Of a stretch of DNA of 64,000 nt, positions 1-14,600 are shown piece by piece. A program made the position numbers and the translations under genes. The notes beneath the pieces are model-generated. The model saw nothing but the letters and a program-made list of their open reading frames with translations. It had not been told where the DNA came from and made no database searches. The DNA lies in the NCBI GenBank assembly GCA_021018815.1, contig JAITYX010000103.1, positions 1,364,001 through 1,428,000 on the forward strand, written 5' to 3'. Source of the stretch: Talinum fruticosum. Lineage: Eukaryota > Streptophyta > Magnoliopsida > Caryophyllales > Talinaceae. Each line of letters starts with the position of its first letter. Position 1 is the stretch's first letter.

Positions 1-1149
1 AGATGGGTACTTCTATGTGGAGTGAAAAGTTCGAGTAACATAGCTAATATATGTATTGGACCGTGAGATTACTGACGTAACTTGTTGCCAGGAAGGTCAC
101 TGTTAGGTCCAACTCTTGTGAAGTGACTGTTGGACATGGAGTTTGTTGTGGAAAAAGAGCTCAACGCAACACAATTGATGTATTGCATCACATTGGTCCA
201 CGTACTATATTGCTAGTAAATTTGTATCAGGACCAAACCCATGTTTTGGATGGTACAGTTGGTTAAGCTCGTTCCTCAGGAGTGTGTGTATTGTCGACTT
301 TGTAACAATTCTGTTGGAGTATTTCACATCTATATGGGAGTATGTGAAAGCTATCAATTGATCTACCTTCTTAATATGAATTGTATATTAAGTCTAAAAT
401 CGTGTATTATCCAAATTTCACTTTATGTGCTATACCTGTGTATATTCTGTCTAAATCTCAATGTATGTGCTATACCCATGTATATTCTATCCAAATCTCA
501 TAAATGTGCATCAATTAACACTTTTTTATTCATCATTTGTTTCCACATTTTTATTAGGAGTCCATATGATCTTGAATTCCAGGCATTTTGTACTTGGAAT
601 TCCCTGCTCCTCTTTGAGAAGCAATGTCTTTGCTTGATATGAACTTAAAGCTATATCAAGTTTTAATAAGAAATTATCTTATTTCTGCTATTTATTTATT
701 TCGCTGGCTTATCTCCGTGACTAATATGCAATGTGCATCCACATATTGAATCTGAAAAAGTTCACCCAATTTATTGGTTGACTCTTGCTTATTACTTAGT
801 AATCCTTACTTGTTGGTCAGCTCAAGTCTTAGTATAGAAGTCATTCTTCCCTCTTTTAGACTCCCTTTCTCTTAGAAAATTTACCTTTTATGGAGCAGAA
901 TGCTGGTTTTTTCTTGTTTCTCCAACCATCCTTGTTCAAGATCTTTTGCTAGAAAAGTTTGCGCTATGCGGAAGCCTGGAACCCTGACAGCTTGTTTGGG
1001 CTGGAGCAAATATTTTATTCCCCGTATTTTTCCCTAATACCACCTTCTATCGACTTTGTAGATGAATTTCTGACTTCTAGTCCCGTGATTTGACACATGG
1101 TCAACAGTAATCCAATTTGATGTCTGATAGTTAATTGGTGGTTTGGCAG
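1..1149 (+). other. 5' intron of the CALS3-like gene (no exon seen)
   Basis: No exon is recognisable here. The segment expected before the first visible exon, the conserved N-terminus containing VVPSSLVEIAPILRVANE, is absent in all frames I read, so the first coding exon or exons must lie upstream of the window. The stretch is AT-rich and ends in a normal acceptor (ttggcag) at 1149. Short open frames here match no family I know and are taken as chance. Confidence 0.7.
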
Positions 1150-4100
1150 GTCGATTCTATGCATTTGAGAAAGCGCACAGGTTGGACCCAACTTCTAGCG
1201 GCCGTGGTGTCCGACAGTTTAAAACAGCACTTCTTCAGAGGCTAGAAAGGGTAAGTTCGTCACTTAATAGGGGGCTGATAACAGAGTAATCTTAAGAAAA
1301 TTTAACATGTTGGATCTGCACAGTGGCTTTGTGCGTCCCTATTATCAATGTGCAATTGTCAACATATACTTTGAGCACCTGGAACTTTGAATAGGTTCTA
1401 ATTTTGCCCGTATCTTGTCTCATGAAAAACCATCTGACTCCATTTTCCCCCTCCTTAGCTACGTATGTATGTATGTATTTCTGCTTTTGACATTGCATTT
1501 AAATGCTAGTTCATAAAAAAAAAAAAGACATTTCTTTGTGGTTTATATATGTTTGATATATTCTTCTTAGGACCATGAATCTGTAGTTTCTTTTATAGCT
1601 TGTAGTCTTTTTGCTTTAAATTTACAAGTTTTAAGTTTTTGTTTTTGTTTTGTTTATTTTTAATTTTTTTTTAATGAATTTCCTGGTTTATACGGTGCAT
1701 GCAACTGATAACAAAACTTCTGTTTCTTAGTTTTCTTGATACAGTTTGGTAGTTACGCCTTCATTTTGATACGTAACCTGTAATTTCTTCTTCGTGCAGG
1801 AGAATGATCCAACATTGATGGGAAGAGTTAAAAAGAGTGATGCTCGGGAAATGCAAAGCTTTTATCAACATTACTACAAGAAATATATCCAAGCTTTGCA
1901 AAATGCTGCTGACAAGGCAGATCGGTGAGTTTGTTATGGAAGGAGAAAAATTGCAAAGCTGAAGCTTTGTATTTGTCAGTTAACGGTGTTGTATTACCAT
2001 AACTTTAACAAACCGTTCTATATTCAGTGCTCAACTCACTAAGGCGTATCAAACGGCTAATGTTCTTTTTGAGGTGCTGAAGGCTGTTACCCAGACACAA
2101 TCCATGGAAGTTGACCGTGAGGTGCGATGAATTAATACGATGTATGCACTGCGAGCTTCTTCCACCACTTGAGACGCTCATAATTGCATTCTGGTTTAAT
2201 ATTTTGCAGATCATGGAAACACACAAAAATGTGGCTGAGAAAACAGAAATTTATGCCCCTTACAATATTCTTCCTCTTGATCCTGATAGTGCAAATCAGC
2301 CAATTATGAGATTTCCAGAGGTTTGTAATGGCAGTGATTCTTCTCTTTTCTCTTTTTGGCCATTCCTCTGGGCTCTTTCATATGAGATTCAATTTGCAGA
2401 TCCAAGCTGCTGTTGTCGCTCTTCGTAATACGAGAGGCCTTCCCTGGCCCAAGGGCTACAAGAAAAACAAGATGAGGACATTCTAGACTGGCTTCAGGCT
2501 ATGTTTGGGTTTCAGGTGCTTTGCTTTAGCTATTAAGTTTCTGTCTTTGTTTGTTCTTAATATTGTGATTAATTGAATGGGAAGAGTATACCTGGGGCAC
2601 TTATCGTCTTTCATTCGAACTGATATGCAGAAAGATAATGTAGCGAATCAACGAGAGCACCTCATTTTGTTACTTGCTAATGTGCACATACGACAGTTTC
2701 CAAAGCCTGATCAGCATCCAAAGGTAATTCTATAACAGAAACCTTGCTTTTCCTTTCCTAAACTGTCTGTTTAGATTGCCTCTCTTATCTGGTTCTTCAT
2801 CACCCAGACAGTCATGCTGCATAGTTGACATTTTCCTGAAAATTGTCTACCTGTAGTAGTTGCTTTCTATTTTAATTTCACTGTCAACTATATGACCTTT
2901 TTTTGCAATGATGGTCATGTATGATTTTATTGTTAGCTTCTACAATGCTCTGACAAAATACTCTTTTTAGTTGGATGATCGTGCATTGACAGAAGTGATG
3001 AAAAAGCTTTTCAAGAGCTACAAAAAATGGTGCAAATACTTGGATCGCAAGAGCAGTCTTTGGTGAGCTTTCTTGAACTAAAAACTGCTGCGACAAGTCT
3101 AGATGGACATGTGGCCCTTCCACTATTATGACGATGGCGGAAGTCAAAACTGTTGATTTTGATGCCTTCAGCGTTTATTAAACTCCTGTTGTTTTTTTGA
3201 TAAGTTATTAAACTCCCATTGTTATACTTATTACTATATTATTTTTTTGTGACTTTCTTATTTTTTCCTAGCAACCTGGAGGGGTTGCCGGGAAGTGGGG
3301 GAGAGGACCATTTTTCTGGCATCCATGAAATTTATCCAAGGTCTATTGGCAGAAAAACAAAAAAATGCTAGATGTTTTAGTTTAGTTGTTTGGTTCTCTT
3401 GCTTTCTATTTTATTTGTTGTGTTAAAATTTTTTTTGGTTGCAAGGGAGTTACAAAGGAGCTGGATTTGAACTTAGGTCTTTGGTATCAACCCCAAGGAC
3501 TTTAGCAATTGAACTAGTTGACACTAGCTTTATATTTAGTGGCTGACTACTTCACAATCTGCAGGCTACCAACAATACAACAGGAGGTGCAGCAACGTAA
3601 GCTATTATACATGGGGCTCTATTTGCTTATATGGGGGAAGCTGCAAACCTGAGATTCATGCCAGAATGCCTTTGCTATATTTATCACCATGTATGTCTTC
3701 TGAAGCACTGGATTTCATGTCAGGATTTTAGTTTTTGAGTCACATTTCCTACTACTGTAAACTTTTTGGAAATCAAACCTGAGATTCGTGCCAGGATGCC
3801 TTTGCTATATTTATCCCCGTGTATGTTTTGTGGAGCGCTGGATTTCATGTCAGGATGTCTTAGTTTTTGAGTAACATTTCCTACTGCTGTAAACTTTTGG
3901 AAATCAAACATGTTTGCCACATCCCCTAATCTTGTGCCTCCTTCCTAACACCATTGACATTGACAAAGAATTAATTACTAGTACTGTTTCTTAGGGTGAA
4001 CTTTAGGTCTTTGCTGGATGTCTGTACTCCTTTGTTGTTGGCTTGACCTAATCCTGAACCAAAGTATTCTACCACATCAGATGGCAAACTAAATCAAGCC

Positions 4101-5682
4101 CAAGATGGCTTAAAAATTGGCTTATTTTGTTCGTTCATGTATCCGAGTCTTGGGGGCAAGACTTATTTGGATCCTGTGCAATTAGCAATGGTTTATCTAA
4201 AATTTGAACCTCCTTGGCATGTTAACGCAATAATTAGTGAAAGAAAAATGACCCTGACATGGAGACAGGATTGACATTGTTGATCGGGAATAAACTGGGA
4301 TTGGTGAATTAAGGTTCTGTAGTCTGTCTGCTTGCTGCGTACCTCTGGGTCTCCCGGACCACATGAAAGCGGAATCTACATTGGGAATTAGTGTGGCTGC
4401 TGGTTTCATCGTGAATTGAGGAACTTCATGTGTAGATTACAGATTTTTCTGAGCTAATGTGTTATGTGTCCTGTTAATTTATCATTTGCGTTGCTCTACT
4501 CTGTTGCATGTTTGGCTTTCAGTTTTCACATTGCCTATTTACCTTGTTGCAGCTGAGTATGCTTGGGGGTTACATAAGTTGAAACCTATGTTTGTCCTAT
4601 TTAGTACATATTACAGTGCCCAAAATTCCGAGTTGCAGGCTTGTAAGTGATATTATGTAAATATGTTTATGTGCACTCTTTCAGTCTTTTGCGAATGTTA
4701 TGTGATACACCCTTTTGTGCTTGTGGACATCATACCTATGTAAGGGAGTCAACATTCAAAAGGTATATGTCTATCTACCTGCTGCTCAATTTCAAGCCTT
4801 GATCAACCATTTCCTTTACTGTTTCATTGAAGATTCAGGAGTTATGTATTCAGCCTACTTCAGCAAGTGTGAACTTGTGATTATAGCTTGCAGAGTTCCT
4901 CCTGAATATTTCCCAGTTTGATGATAGATTTTCAGATTCTCATTAGCAGATACACCATAATATTAGCAATTGCTCAGATGAGGATACTGCAGCAATATTG
5001 AAATCTTGTCGTACTGCTACTGTTTAAGGTCTTGTGTTTTTGAGTATGAAGGTTCTTATCATGTAGAATCATGAGATGTTTTTGCGAGCTTCCATGTTTA
5101 GTTTGCTCTGAGCTTAAGCTTAGTAAAAGTTTGATTTAGTTTGTTATTTAATTTTGTTAACTGTGTAGATGGCATTTGAACTCTACGGCATGCTTGCTGG
5201 AAATGTCAGTCCAATGACTGGTGAACGTGTGAAGCCTGAGTATGGCGGTGAAGAGGAAGCCTTTTTGAGAAAAGTTGTAACCCCTATTTATGACGTTATA
5301 GCAAAGGTACTATTAATACATGGATGTTTTGAATTACTTGATGGTTCCAGGCTTTTTGGTTGTCCATCTTTTAGAGAAGAAAATATTTGTTGTCTGTCAT
5401 AGAAACTGTCGCGTGACCTTGCTGTCTGCAGGAAGCTACTAGGAGCAGAAAAGGGAAATCCAAGCATTCACAATGGAGAAACTATGATGATTTGAATGAA
5501 TACTTTTGGTATCATTCATTTCACTGCTACCATTGTTTTTACATATTTCATACTACTTGGTATTAAATATATATGTGTATAACTGCAGGTCAGTTGATTG
5601 CTTCCGATTAGGCTGGCCAATGCGTGATAATGCTGACTTCTTTTGTTTATCTCCAAAGCAGTTTGTTCAAGATAGAAATGAG
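1150..5682 (+). other. CALS3: CALS3-like: N-terminal cytosolic block (11 exons)
   Basis: Exons: 1150-1250, 1800-1924, 2028-2121, 2210-2320, 2400-2515, 2631-2723, 2971-3062, 3565-3690, 5169-5306, 5432-5508, 5589-5682. They encode about 390 residues covering the Vta1-like region and the start of the FKS1-type domain. Landmarks are [53 protein letters not shown] and [19 protein letters not shown]. Exons 2400-2515 (116 bp, expected 117) and 3565-3690 (126 bp, expected 127) each lack one base. The intron 3691-5168 starts with a partial copy of the preceding exon. In the family this region is cytosolic and is thought to contact regulators. Confidence 0.93.
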
Positions 5683-8600
5683 GTCAGATGTGATTCTTTC
5701 AGCTTCCTTTCTTTTCTGATGGGAAAGGGTTGTTCAGTTACTTTTACTTTTGTTGATGTCCTTCATTTTAAATACTTGGGTTGTTTTTTGGGATACCGAT
5801 TATATTGATCCTCTTTTCATTGTTCAGTCGATGATTCTGGTTCTCTTGTTACGGAGCACCCTTGCTAATTGTGTCTTGTGTTCCACAATTAAAGGACCCT
5901 TGGGACAGTGTAGTTTTCTTGAATAGATCTTAAAGAGCTGGTTATATTCTCATGTAACAGATAATTTCTTCTCATGTATAGTTTCTTGGACTGGATAACC
6001 AATTTGACAAAGGTCAGTGGATAGCAGAAATATTTCGCTCCTGTGTTTTACGCATATTAATGATGTTTTGTTCAAAGCCTGGCTGTGGTTGGGGAATTGT
6101 GAACTAATTGATTTTGGAATGCTTGCATGATTGGGAATTGAGCAGCACTAGTCTCCCTATCCCTATAGCTGTACACTTATTTAGGAAGTTCCAACCTTAA
6201 GTTGTGAGCAGTTTTTATTTGTAATTTTCATTGTTGTTTAATACTGAGAGCTTGCCAACTTATGGAGCATGTTTGCTCTTGCTGTGGAGTGATTGTGGGT
6301 GCTAATGTGCTTGTATAAGGTCTCCAGAATGATTAATGAAAAATTCTATGCTGTATATGCTCTGTCATGAGACATCATGGGTTACATGGTTATTTCACAA
6401 AATTTGAGATTTGGTTTTTCATTGTTTGCTTTGAGTATCAGCTGGTTTAGTTTCCTATTTTACTGATGAGCTGCTGGTTTGGCTGATTGAATCTGGGACA
6501 GAAATCTGGTCTGTATAAGAAAATTAATGTTCTTATGGAAAGCTTTGGTATTTTCAGGAGAACAAGCAAGCTGATGGAGATAACTGGATTGGAAAAGTTA
6601 ATTTCGTTGAAATTCGATCGTTTTGGCACCTCTTCAGAAGCTTTGACAGGATGTGGATCTTTTTTATTTTGGCCTTGCAGGCAACTATTTCTACCTATAT
6701 CATTTTTAGGTACTGTGATTGTTTTCTTGAAATTGAGAAATCATGTTGAAACATCTGATTCATTTTCAGGCTATGATTATTGTCGCATGGAATGGCTCAG
6801 GGGACCCCACTGCAATATTTGAAGCAGATGTCTTCAAGAAAGTATTAAGCATCTTTATAACAGCTTCAATATTAAAGCTTGGGCAAGGTAAGTCATGCAG
6901 AATTCTCAGGTGATGTATTCATAGCTAGTAGATAACATATCCTGGTTTGGGGCTTAAAAATATACGCTATTGCTTCTTTGACATTTTTTAAAAAAAAATC
7001 CGAAGTGGATTTCTATATAAGATTTGAACTCAGTTAAGTTTTTACCTATTGCCAGTGAAAAAGATGAGTAATAAGGTGTAGCTCGCAGGCTGCGCAAGAT
7101 GGGATCTAGAGACGTTAAGCTATATGCAATGTTATTCGTATCATGCAAAGAGCTTGTTCTTCAATTTGCTTGGATGATTTTCTGTTTAAATATGAAAGTA
7201 GTGAAGCAGAAATTGTATGGATGGCATGAGGAGGAGCTTGAGTGCGAATACACTTAGACAACGGAGATAGTAGAGGCAGAATAGTCCTTAGGAAAGCATG
7301 AAGGCTAGAAAAAGAGACTCTTATCTAGAGTCTAACAGGGATTCTAGAAAGTCACTATTTTTAGGCTCCATTCTCAATGGGGAAAGTCTTCTCTTATGGC
7401 TTCCTAGAGTTCTCTTGGGCTCTCTTCTTCCTGTTTTGGATTCCTTGATTCTAATACTTATGCACGCCCTCAAGGTCCTCAAGGTAAGTGCCTTCATCTG
7501 TCCAAATCATCTAGGTTATCCAGAATCCCTTCTTTTCAGTATCTCCTGAAGTTCACCTCATGTCCAGCAAAACATCCTCATCTTAGGTGTCAGTACCATG
7601 GATTTATGAATTTCCATATGCTTAATTTTGCAACATTTTTCAATGTTCATCAGTTTTCCAGTAAGCCTTTGTTATCTTTCTTTCAAGAAGATTTAAGTTG
7701 ACAAACACTTTCATGCAAAATCTTTTATGCATGTCTCTTGGAATTGACCTATTGGTTTTGATGGGTAAGGCTACATTTAGATAGGTGGGATTTGGTCAAA
7801 TGGGATCCACTACTAGTCATAGTTTTCTTATGAGTTTAACTGGAATCTTATTTTTGACTGAACTCTTGAGATGCTTTTCTGTTTCTACTTTGGTGGTGTA
7901 GTATTTGAGGTCTTCATATATGTTATTATTGCCTTCAACATCTGGAAGCATTCCTGCTTTAGACTACCCGTACCTTGAGAGTCCCATCTGAACAACCGCT
8001 GGGGGGTTGTCACATGTAGCAACCTTACCCCTAAGTGTGAATAGGCTAGTTCCTCTAGACCTAGATTAAAAACTGTTGACAGACTACTACTCCATACAAA
8101 GGAAGTAGAGGCTAAATGTGGACCATTAATTTCACATTAGAATTATACTCGCATGCCACATGTTCCCTTTGTGTTCCACTTTAATTTGAGAAATCCTTCT
8201 AAATATTCAATTTGTTTTCCCCACCTTCGTTTCTATGCCAAGGCAGTCTCATTGAGAAGAAGCATGCATCTTATTGCATTACCTTGGACTATTATAGTCT
8301 GCTCCTCCATAGGCATTGTATAAAGGAAGGCTCTATCTGATTTGATGTACTTCAATATTGATGAGAAGCATTAATAAGATATTGCTTTATTTCTCTTCAT
8401 GGCCTATCTTTACTTCTTCATACCCTATGACTTGGATGTAGCAATTTAGGACATTATTGCTCCCTAAGCTGAGGCAAATGTGCAGCGTTTTGTGCACCTA
8501 GCAGCAGTTCGGGATGCAGAGAGAGATTTGGTAAATTAGGCATGAAAATGGCATAAATGCAGCAGATTTTGTCGATTTTTATCTGATTAAGGCATTAATT

Positions 8601-11600
8601 CACAAATCTCAAATTGCGGGGAATTAGACATCAAATAGCCGTCCACTGGAGGCAGAGATGGCCAATGGGTCATCACCGTTGTTCGCTGGAGATGAACATG
8701 GCTAGCCGCTGCCGGCAGCACTGCATAACTTTCGACCACGAATCTTCTTCTTCTTGTTTTCTTCTTCTTCGTCCTGTTCTCCCCTTTCCTCTTCTTCTTC
8801 TTATTCTTTCCTTCTTCTACTTGTCTCTCTGATTCTTATTTCCCCTTAGTGCTGGGGTTTGTGGAGGTGGGGCGTTGGAGCCTAAAATTAAAACTTTTAT
8901 ATTAGTTTACTAAAGATTTCGTTATCCTTTACTCTTTTTGTCAGATTTAGTTAACATTTATTATGTTGATGCTATATGCAACACCTGTATTGCAAAGGGG
9001 TACCTTTTTGAATGTCTAAAAAGGAAATACCTTACTCAAGTCATCTTATAATATTGTGATCGTGTTGATCATCTCCTTCTTTAAGGCATTTTTTCAATTA
9101 ATTGGCACAAAATGTGTCAAGAGTAAAACCCCTAGCATTTTTTTCTAAAATTCATGCCCTGCAATCGTGATGTGTAGGTGTCCACCTTGTGTGTAGGGAC
9201 TTTTGCACCTTGCACCTTTTGAAACTAAGATATGTTTCTGTTGTTCTCCTTCCCCTTCCTCCCTGGGGGAGGGGGTAGCTGTGATAGCTTACCTAGCAGG
9301 TGTCAATGCTGTTTGTTGGGTATGGATGTGCCCTCCAAACGTTAATGTGTACACCCCTCCCCCACCTCCCCCCCAAAAAAAAAAAAGAAAAAAAGAAAAG
9401 GGAATGAAGGTGGGGAGAGCAGAACAATTGATTGGGAGTTGTTATACCGTAGTCCTGGGCCTATCTAGTTAGGTAACCCTAGAGACATAATTTTTATGGA
9501 TGTGCCGGGTGGAAAAAGGGGGTTTTGGGGATAAAAAGAAAAAGAAAAAGGGGAATTTATGTCTCTAGGCCTACCTAGCTTATGTAAGCCCGGGATTACA
9601 GTGTAATTTTACATTGACTGGGGATCAGTTGAAATAATTATCCAGGGTAGAAATTCCATTGCAACTGCAGTAATTGGCTTTATTTTATTAGCAAAATCTG
9701 TATGCCAATGAATGATTGTCTGACAGTTGGCACTTTCATTTTCAGCTGTCGTTGATGTTGTCCTCAGTTGGAAAGCGAGACGGAGCATGTCATTTCATGT
9801 TAAGCTCAGATATATTTTGAAGGTTGTCTCTGCCGCTGCGTGGGTGGTAATTATGCCTGTGACCTATGCGTACTCATGGGAAAATCCTGCGGGATTAGCT
9901 CAAACTATTAAAAGTTGGTTTGGTAGCAATACAAATTCACCGTCACTGTTCTTCCTGGCTGTTGTTATCTACTTGTCACCAAATATGCTCTCTGCCGTGC
10001 TATTTCTCTTTCCATTTATACGCCGTCTTCTTGAAAGATCAGATTACAGGATTGTGATGCTGATGATGTGGTGGTCTCAGGTATCCCCAGAGATCTCACT
10101 CGAACAACTATCAGTTTGTTGGTTACCTTTTGTTTTAACTATGTTTCCTGACTTTCTTTTCTCTAATGCTAAACAGCCGCGGCTTTATGTTGGGAGGGGA
10201 ATGCATGAAAGTGCTTTTTCACTTTTTAAGTAAGGAACTAGTCAGTCCTCCTTATATTAATGGAAATTTCTATCTGTTGTTTTGTTTGTAATGTTTAGTT
10301 GTTTGTGCTTTCAGGTATACAGTATTCTGGGTCCTCCTTATAGTCACTAAATTGGCATTTAGTTTTTATATAGAGGTTTGTGCCTTCTGAATATTCTATT
10401 TTGTTCTTTATCTCCTTTTTTCCCCCTTTATGTTTGGCTCCATCTATTCCTGTCACTTTTTTAATGCTTATCCTGGCATGGAAACCACCTTTTGTAGAAG
10501 CAGAAAACTTTGTCCTTCACCAATTGGTTCAAGCTATATTTTTTGGTCCTTATTTTTGGCCGTATCATCTCTTTTTAGAATGCTATTGGTGTCTTTATTA
10601 CATGCTCTTGCTGTTTCATTCTATTTTCTACTCCTGGTTTACAGTGCTTGTTTTGACTTTCCAGATAAAGCCGTTAGTACGTCCAACAGAGGACATCATG
10701 TCTGTTCGGATAGTAAAATTCAAATGGCATGAGTTTTTCCCTCAAGGTAACTGTAATTCCATATTCTGTTTGGTGTATGTAATATATCATCTTTGCATCT
10801 TTGGAATTACGACGATCTATATGATTACTGCTTTACAGCAAGGAACAATATTGGCGCCGTGATTGCATTATGGGCTCCGATAATTCTTGTATGGTTTTTG
10901 CACCCCTGCCCCTCTAAACTTTATATTAATCATCTGCCTTTTATGATTGGAGCTAAGACATGGATTAGTACCAATTAGTTTATTGGTTTTTCACAGGTCT
11001 ATTTCATGGATACCCAGATTTGGTATGCGATATTCTCCACGCTGTTTGGAGGTATATATGGTGCATTCCGTCGCCTTGGAGAAGTAAGCAGTGCCTGCAT
11101 TATTCTCAGTCTTTCTCTTTCCTTGTAATTGGGTCATGCAATTGTATTCTCTTTTTCATTTTCCTTATCTTCTATGTCATTTATTGCACGCAGATCCGTA
11201 CATTGGGCATGTTAAGGTCACGGTTTCAGTCACTGCCTGGAGCTTTTAATGCATCTCTTATTCCAGCAGATAAAGGTGAACATAAGAAGAAAGGATTGAA
11301 GGCCACTTTCTCTCGGCAATTTCCTGATGTAAGTTGTCTTAGAGTTAACTGTTACGTATCTGCTCTCCTGTGCAATTTATTGGGGAAATCTCAGTCTTTG
11401 AAAGGATGTTTTCTAATTTATGATTGAAATTTATCTAATAGATTTTTTCTTTTTATTTTTTGTTTGGGGGGTTCAATAATGAATCAAGACTAGAAGTACA
11501 ATTTACAAAACTAAAATTAACTGTATGAATGTAAGACAGGAGATGATTACCAATTGAATGTTGCTTTTGTCTTCCAAAGGGGCTGTGTGTTCTAGGATTC

Positions 11601-14600
11601 TTGTGTGGCATACCATAGCTCTTCCTTAAAGTTCTGGTTAAGTCCCTCTCTATGTAACTCAAATGTGAATGTGTTGTTGCTGATCTGTCACCTGAACCAT
11701 GCCCGCCCTTCCTGTTTCTGTCATCACTATTTCTTCCTTTATTTATTTTTTAATAATTGGCGCCTGTAAGTATTCTTTTTTATTTAATATTATTTTTAAG
11801 GTGGGCTTGTAGCTTCTGTTTCCGTTGCTGCTACTGTACTTCTGTGAGATGTCCTTACTCCTTAGTACCCTAGTATCTCTCTGAAAGTGTTCTCGATATG
11901 GGTCTTGCGGGAAAGCTTTATTTGTCAGGTTAAGAATGTTTGCATCTTCTTCTCATTATCTCACTGGATCCTGCAAATGATGGAACGAGTGGCATTGTTG
12001 CTGCATGTGTTCCAATTGGTGTAGTTTGTTTTTGGGTATATAATTGCCATAGTCAGAAAATACCCTGGAAACGCCATCTAATTTGCATTTTATGTGCCTT
12101 GCCAGATTCTATCAAACAAAGAGAAAGAGGCCGCACGATTTGCTCAATTATGGAACCAGATAATCACAAGTTTCAGAGAAGAAGATCTCATCAATAATAG
12201 GTATTCAGGACTCGAGCGCTTGGGACGTTTGATGGATGTATATTGCGTGCAAACTCATTGAGAACTTATCTAGGATACCATGTCTGTGCTGTTCTATAGT
12301 CTGACAGTTCTCTGAATTCAGGGAAATGGACTTGTTACTTGTTCCGTATTGGGCAGACCGTGATTTAGACCTCATACAGTGGCCTCCATTCTTACTTGCA
12401 AGCAAGGTTTGACATTTTCTTTTTGCACTTAGTAGCTACCTAATTTTTCATCTATATATTGATTATATAATTATATTGGTGCTTTCCAGATTCCTATTGC
12501 ACTAGATATGGCCAAGGACAGCAATGGCAAAGATAAAGAGTTGATAAAGAGGATTGAAGCTGACCACTATATGTCATGCGCTGTTCATGAGTGCTATGCT
12601 TCTTTCAAGAGCATCATTAAGTTCATGGTCCAAGGTGATAATGAGAACAAGTAAGTTGCTGGGCCTTGAGAAGGATAGTGCTTCTTAGGGTAGAAGTGAA
12701 GATTTCCGAGAATTTTGACTTGTTTTAAATTTTGTATTCTGTTCTTCAGTGTCATAGATAAGATATTTACCGAAGTTGAGACACATATACAAGATGGTGA
12801 CCTAGTCACTGAGTACAAAATGAGTGCGCTTCCTACCCTTTATGAACACTTTGTTAAGTTGATGAAATGCTTGGTGAGTATTTTCTTTACCAACTTATTT
12901 TAAACTTCAGCATGTTAATTTCGTGGGTTTTGCGTATCTTGTGTGGAGGATTAACTGCAGTGTTTAACTTTTGTAGTTGGAAAACAAACTGGAAGATAAA
13001 GATAAAGTCGTCATTTATTTTCAAGATATGTTGGAGGTTGTGACTAGAGATATAATGGAGGATACAAGTGTCCTGGAGTCAGTTCATGGTGGCTCAGCAC
13101 ATGAGGGGATGGGATCAATTGAACAGCATTCTCAGCTGTTTGCTGCGGAAGGAGCAATTAAATTTCCTATTGAGCCAGTGTCAGAAGCATGGAAAGAGAA
13201 GGTGTTTTTGGATACAGTTTTTTTAGTGATGCTATACTGTTGTACCTGTTGCTGTAAAGTAACATCTTTTTGGTGGAGCAGATCAAACGGCTGTACCTGT
13301 TGCTCACTGTAAAGGAGTCTGCAATGGATGTCCCATTAAACCTAGATGCTAGACGCCGTCTTTCTTTCTTTTCAAATTCACTTTTCATGGAGATGCCACC
13401 AGCTCCTAAAGTCCGCAACATGCTTTCTTTTCGTAAGTATAAGAGTTCTCTTGAGAAGCACAATGGTCCTCGTATTGCATATGGCACAATGGATGTGTTG
13501 CCTTTTCCTGTCTGGCAGCTGTTCAGAACAGCTAATACTTTGAGCTCAGATAGCTTTGTTGTCACTCTTCTATTTTTGTGCCTAAATTTATTTGTCCAGT
13601 TTACGATCTAATGTCAATGAGCATTTTCCTGAAAGGTGACAAAAATTTGCAATTGCTATGTTACTTGATAGAATATTCTTCCAAGTTTCTGGTGTTTGAA
13701 CTCTTGTTGATTTGCCTGATTATCACTACCTTTGTCTTGTCATGGGAACTTGGGCGGGTTGACAAATGTCTATGCAAGTCTGAGGCATACTCAAGGCAAA
13801 CTGGTGTCCTTGCCTCCTAATGCCAAGTTCACCCTGAAGCTTTTGTATTTCATAGTTTAGAGTTATTCTTATTGTCTTTATTTACTTACTTTCTGTTCCT
13901 TGTGTTTTGATCAATTTACAGTGTATTGACCCCTTACTATACGGAGGAAGTTCTTTTCTCGTTGCAAAATCTGGAAACACAAAATGAAGATGGAGTATCC
14001 ATCCTATTTTACTTGCAGAAGATTTTTCCAGGTTTCAACTGATCTATGATACTGGCATCAGATGATCTGTGAATATTTAACAAGATACTATTAGATGAAT
14101 TTTTTTTGCTTTAAAATTCATCGAATGATGATCTTGTCAATGCAAACAGATGAGTGGGATAACTTTCTGGAACGTGTCAAATGCAAAAATGAAGAAGAGC
14201 TTAGAGACAATGATGATCTGGAAGAAGAACTACGTCTTTGGGCATCATATAGGGGGCAAACTTTGACCCGTACTGGTACAGAGCTTCTGTTCTATACCTG
14301 TCACGCTTCTTTTCTAGTATGCTTCATTTTTGTAAGATTTTTACATCATAGATAAGCCAGACTTTGAATTCATGCTTGCATGGGACTTCTGTTCCATATT
14401 TTTGTGTTCTAGTCTGTATTTTTTCCTCTCCTTATTTCTTTACTCATGTTTGAACAGCATTGGCTAAGTTAAAATTATAATGCATTGGTCATAATCCCTG
14501 TGTTCTCACAAATGATTGTTGTTATGGCAGTTAGAGGTATGATGTACTATCGCAAAGCTTTAGAACTTCAGGCCTTCCTTGATATGGCTGAGGATGATGG

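Noticed and set aside
9360..9400. Poly(C)/poly(A) junction in a CALS3-like intron as a retroposon tail
   Set aside because: There is no recognisable body or target duplication. Similar junctions occur at 19048-19090 and 23281-23300, so they may be simple low-complexity DNA.
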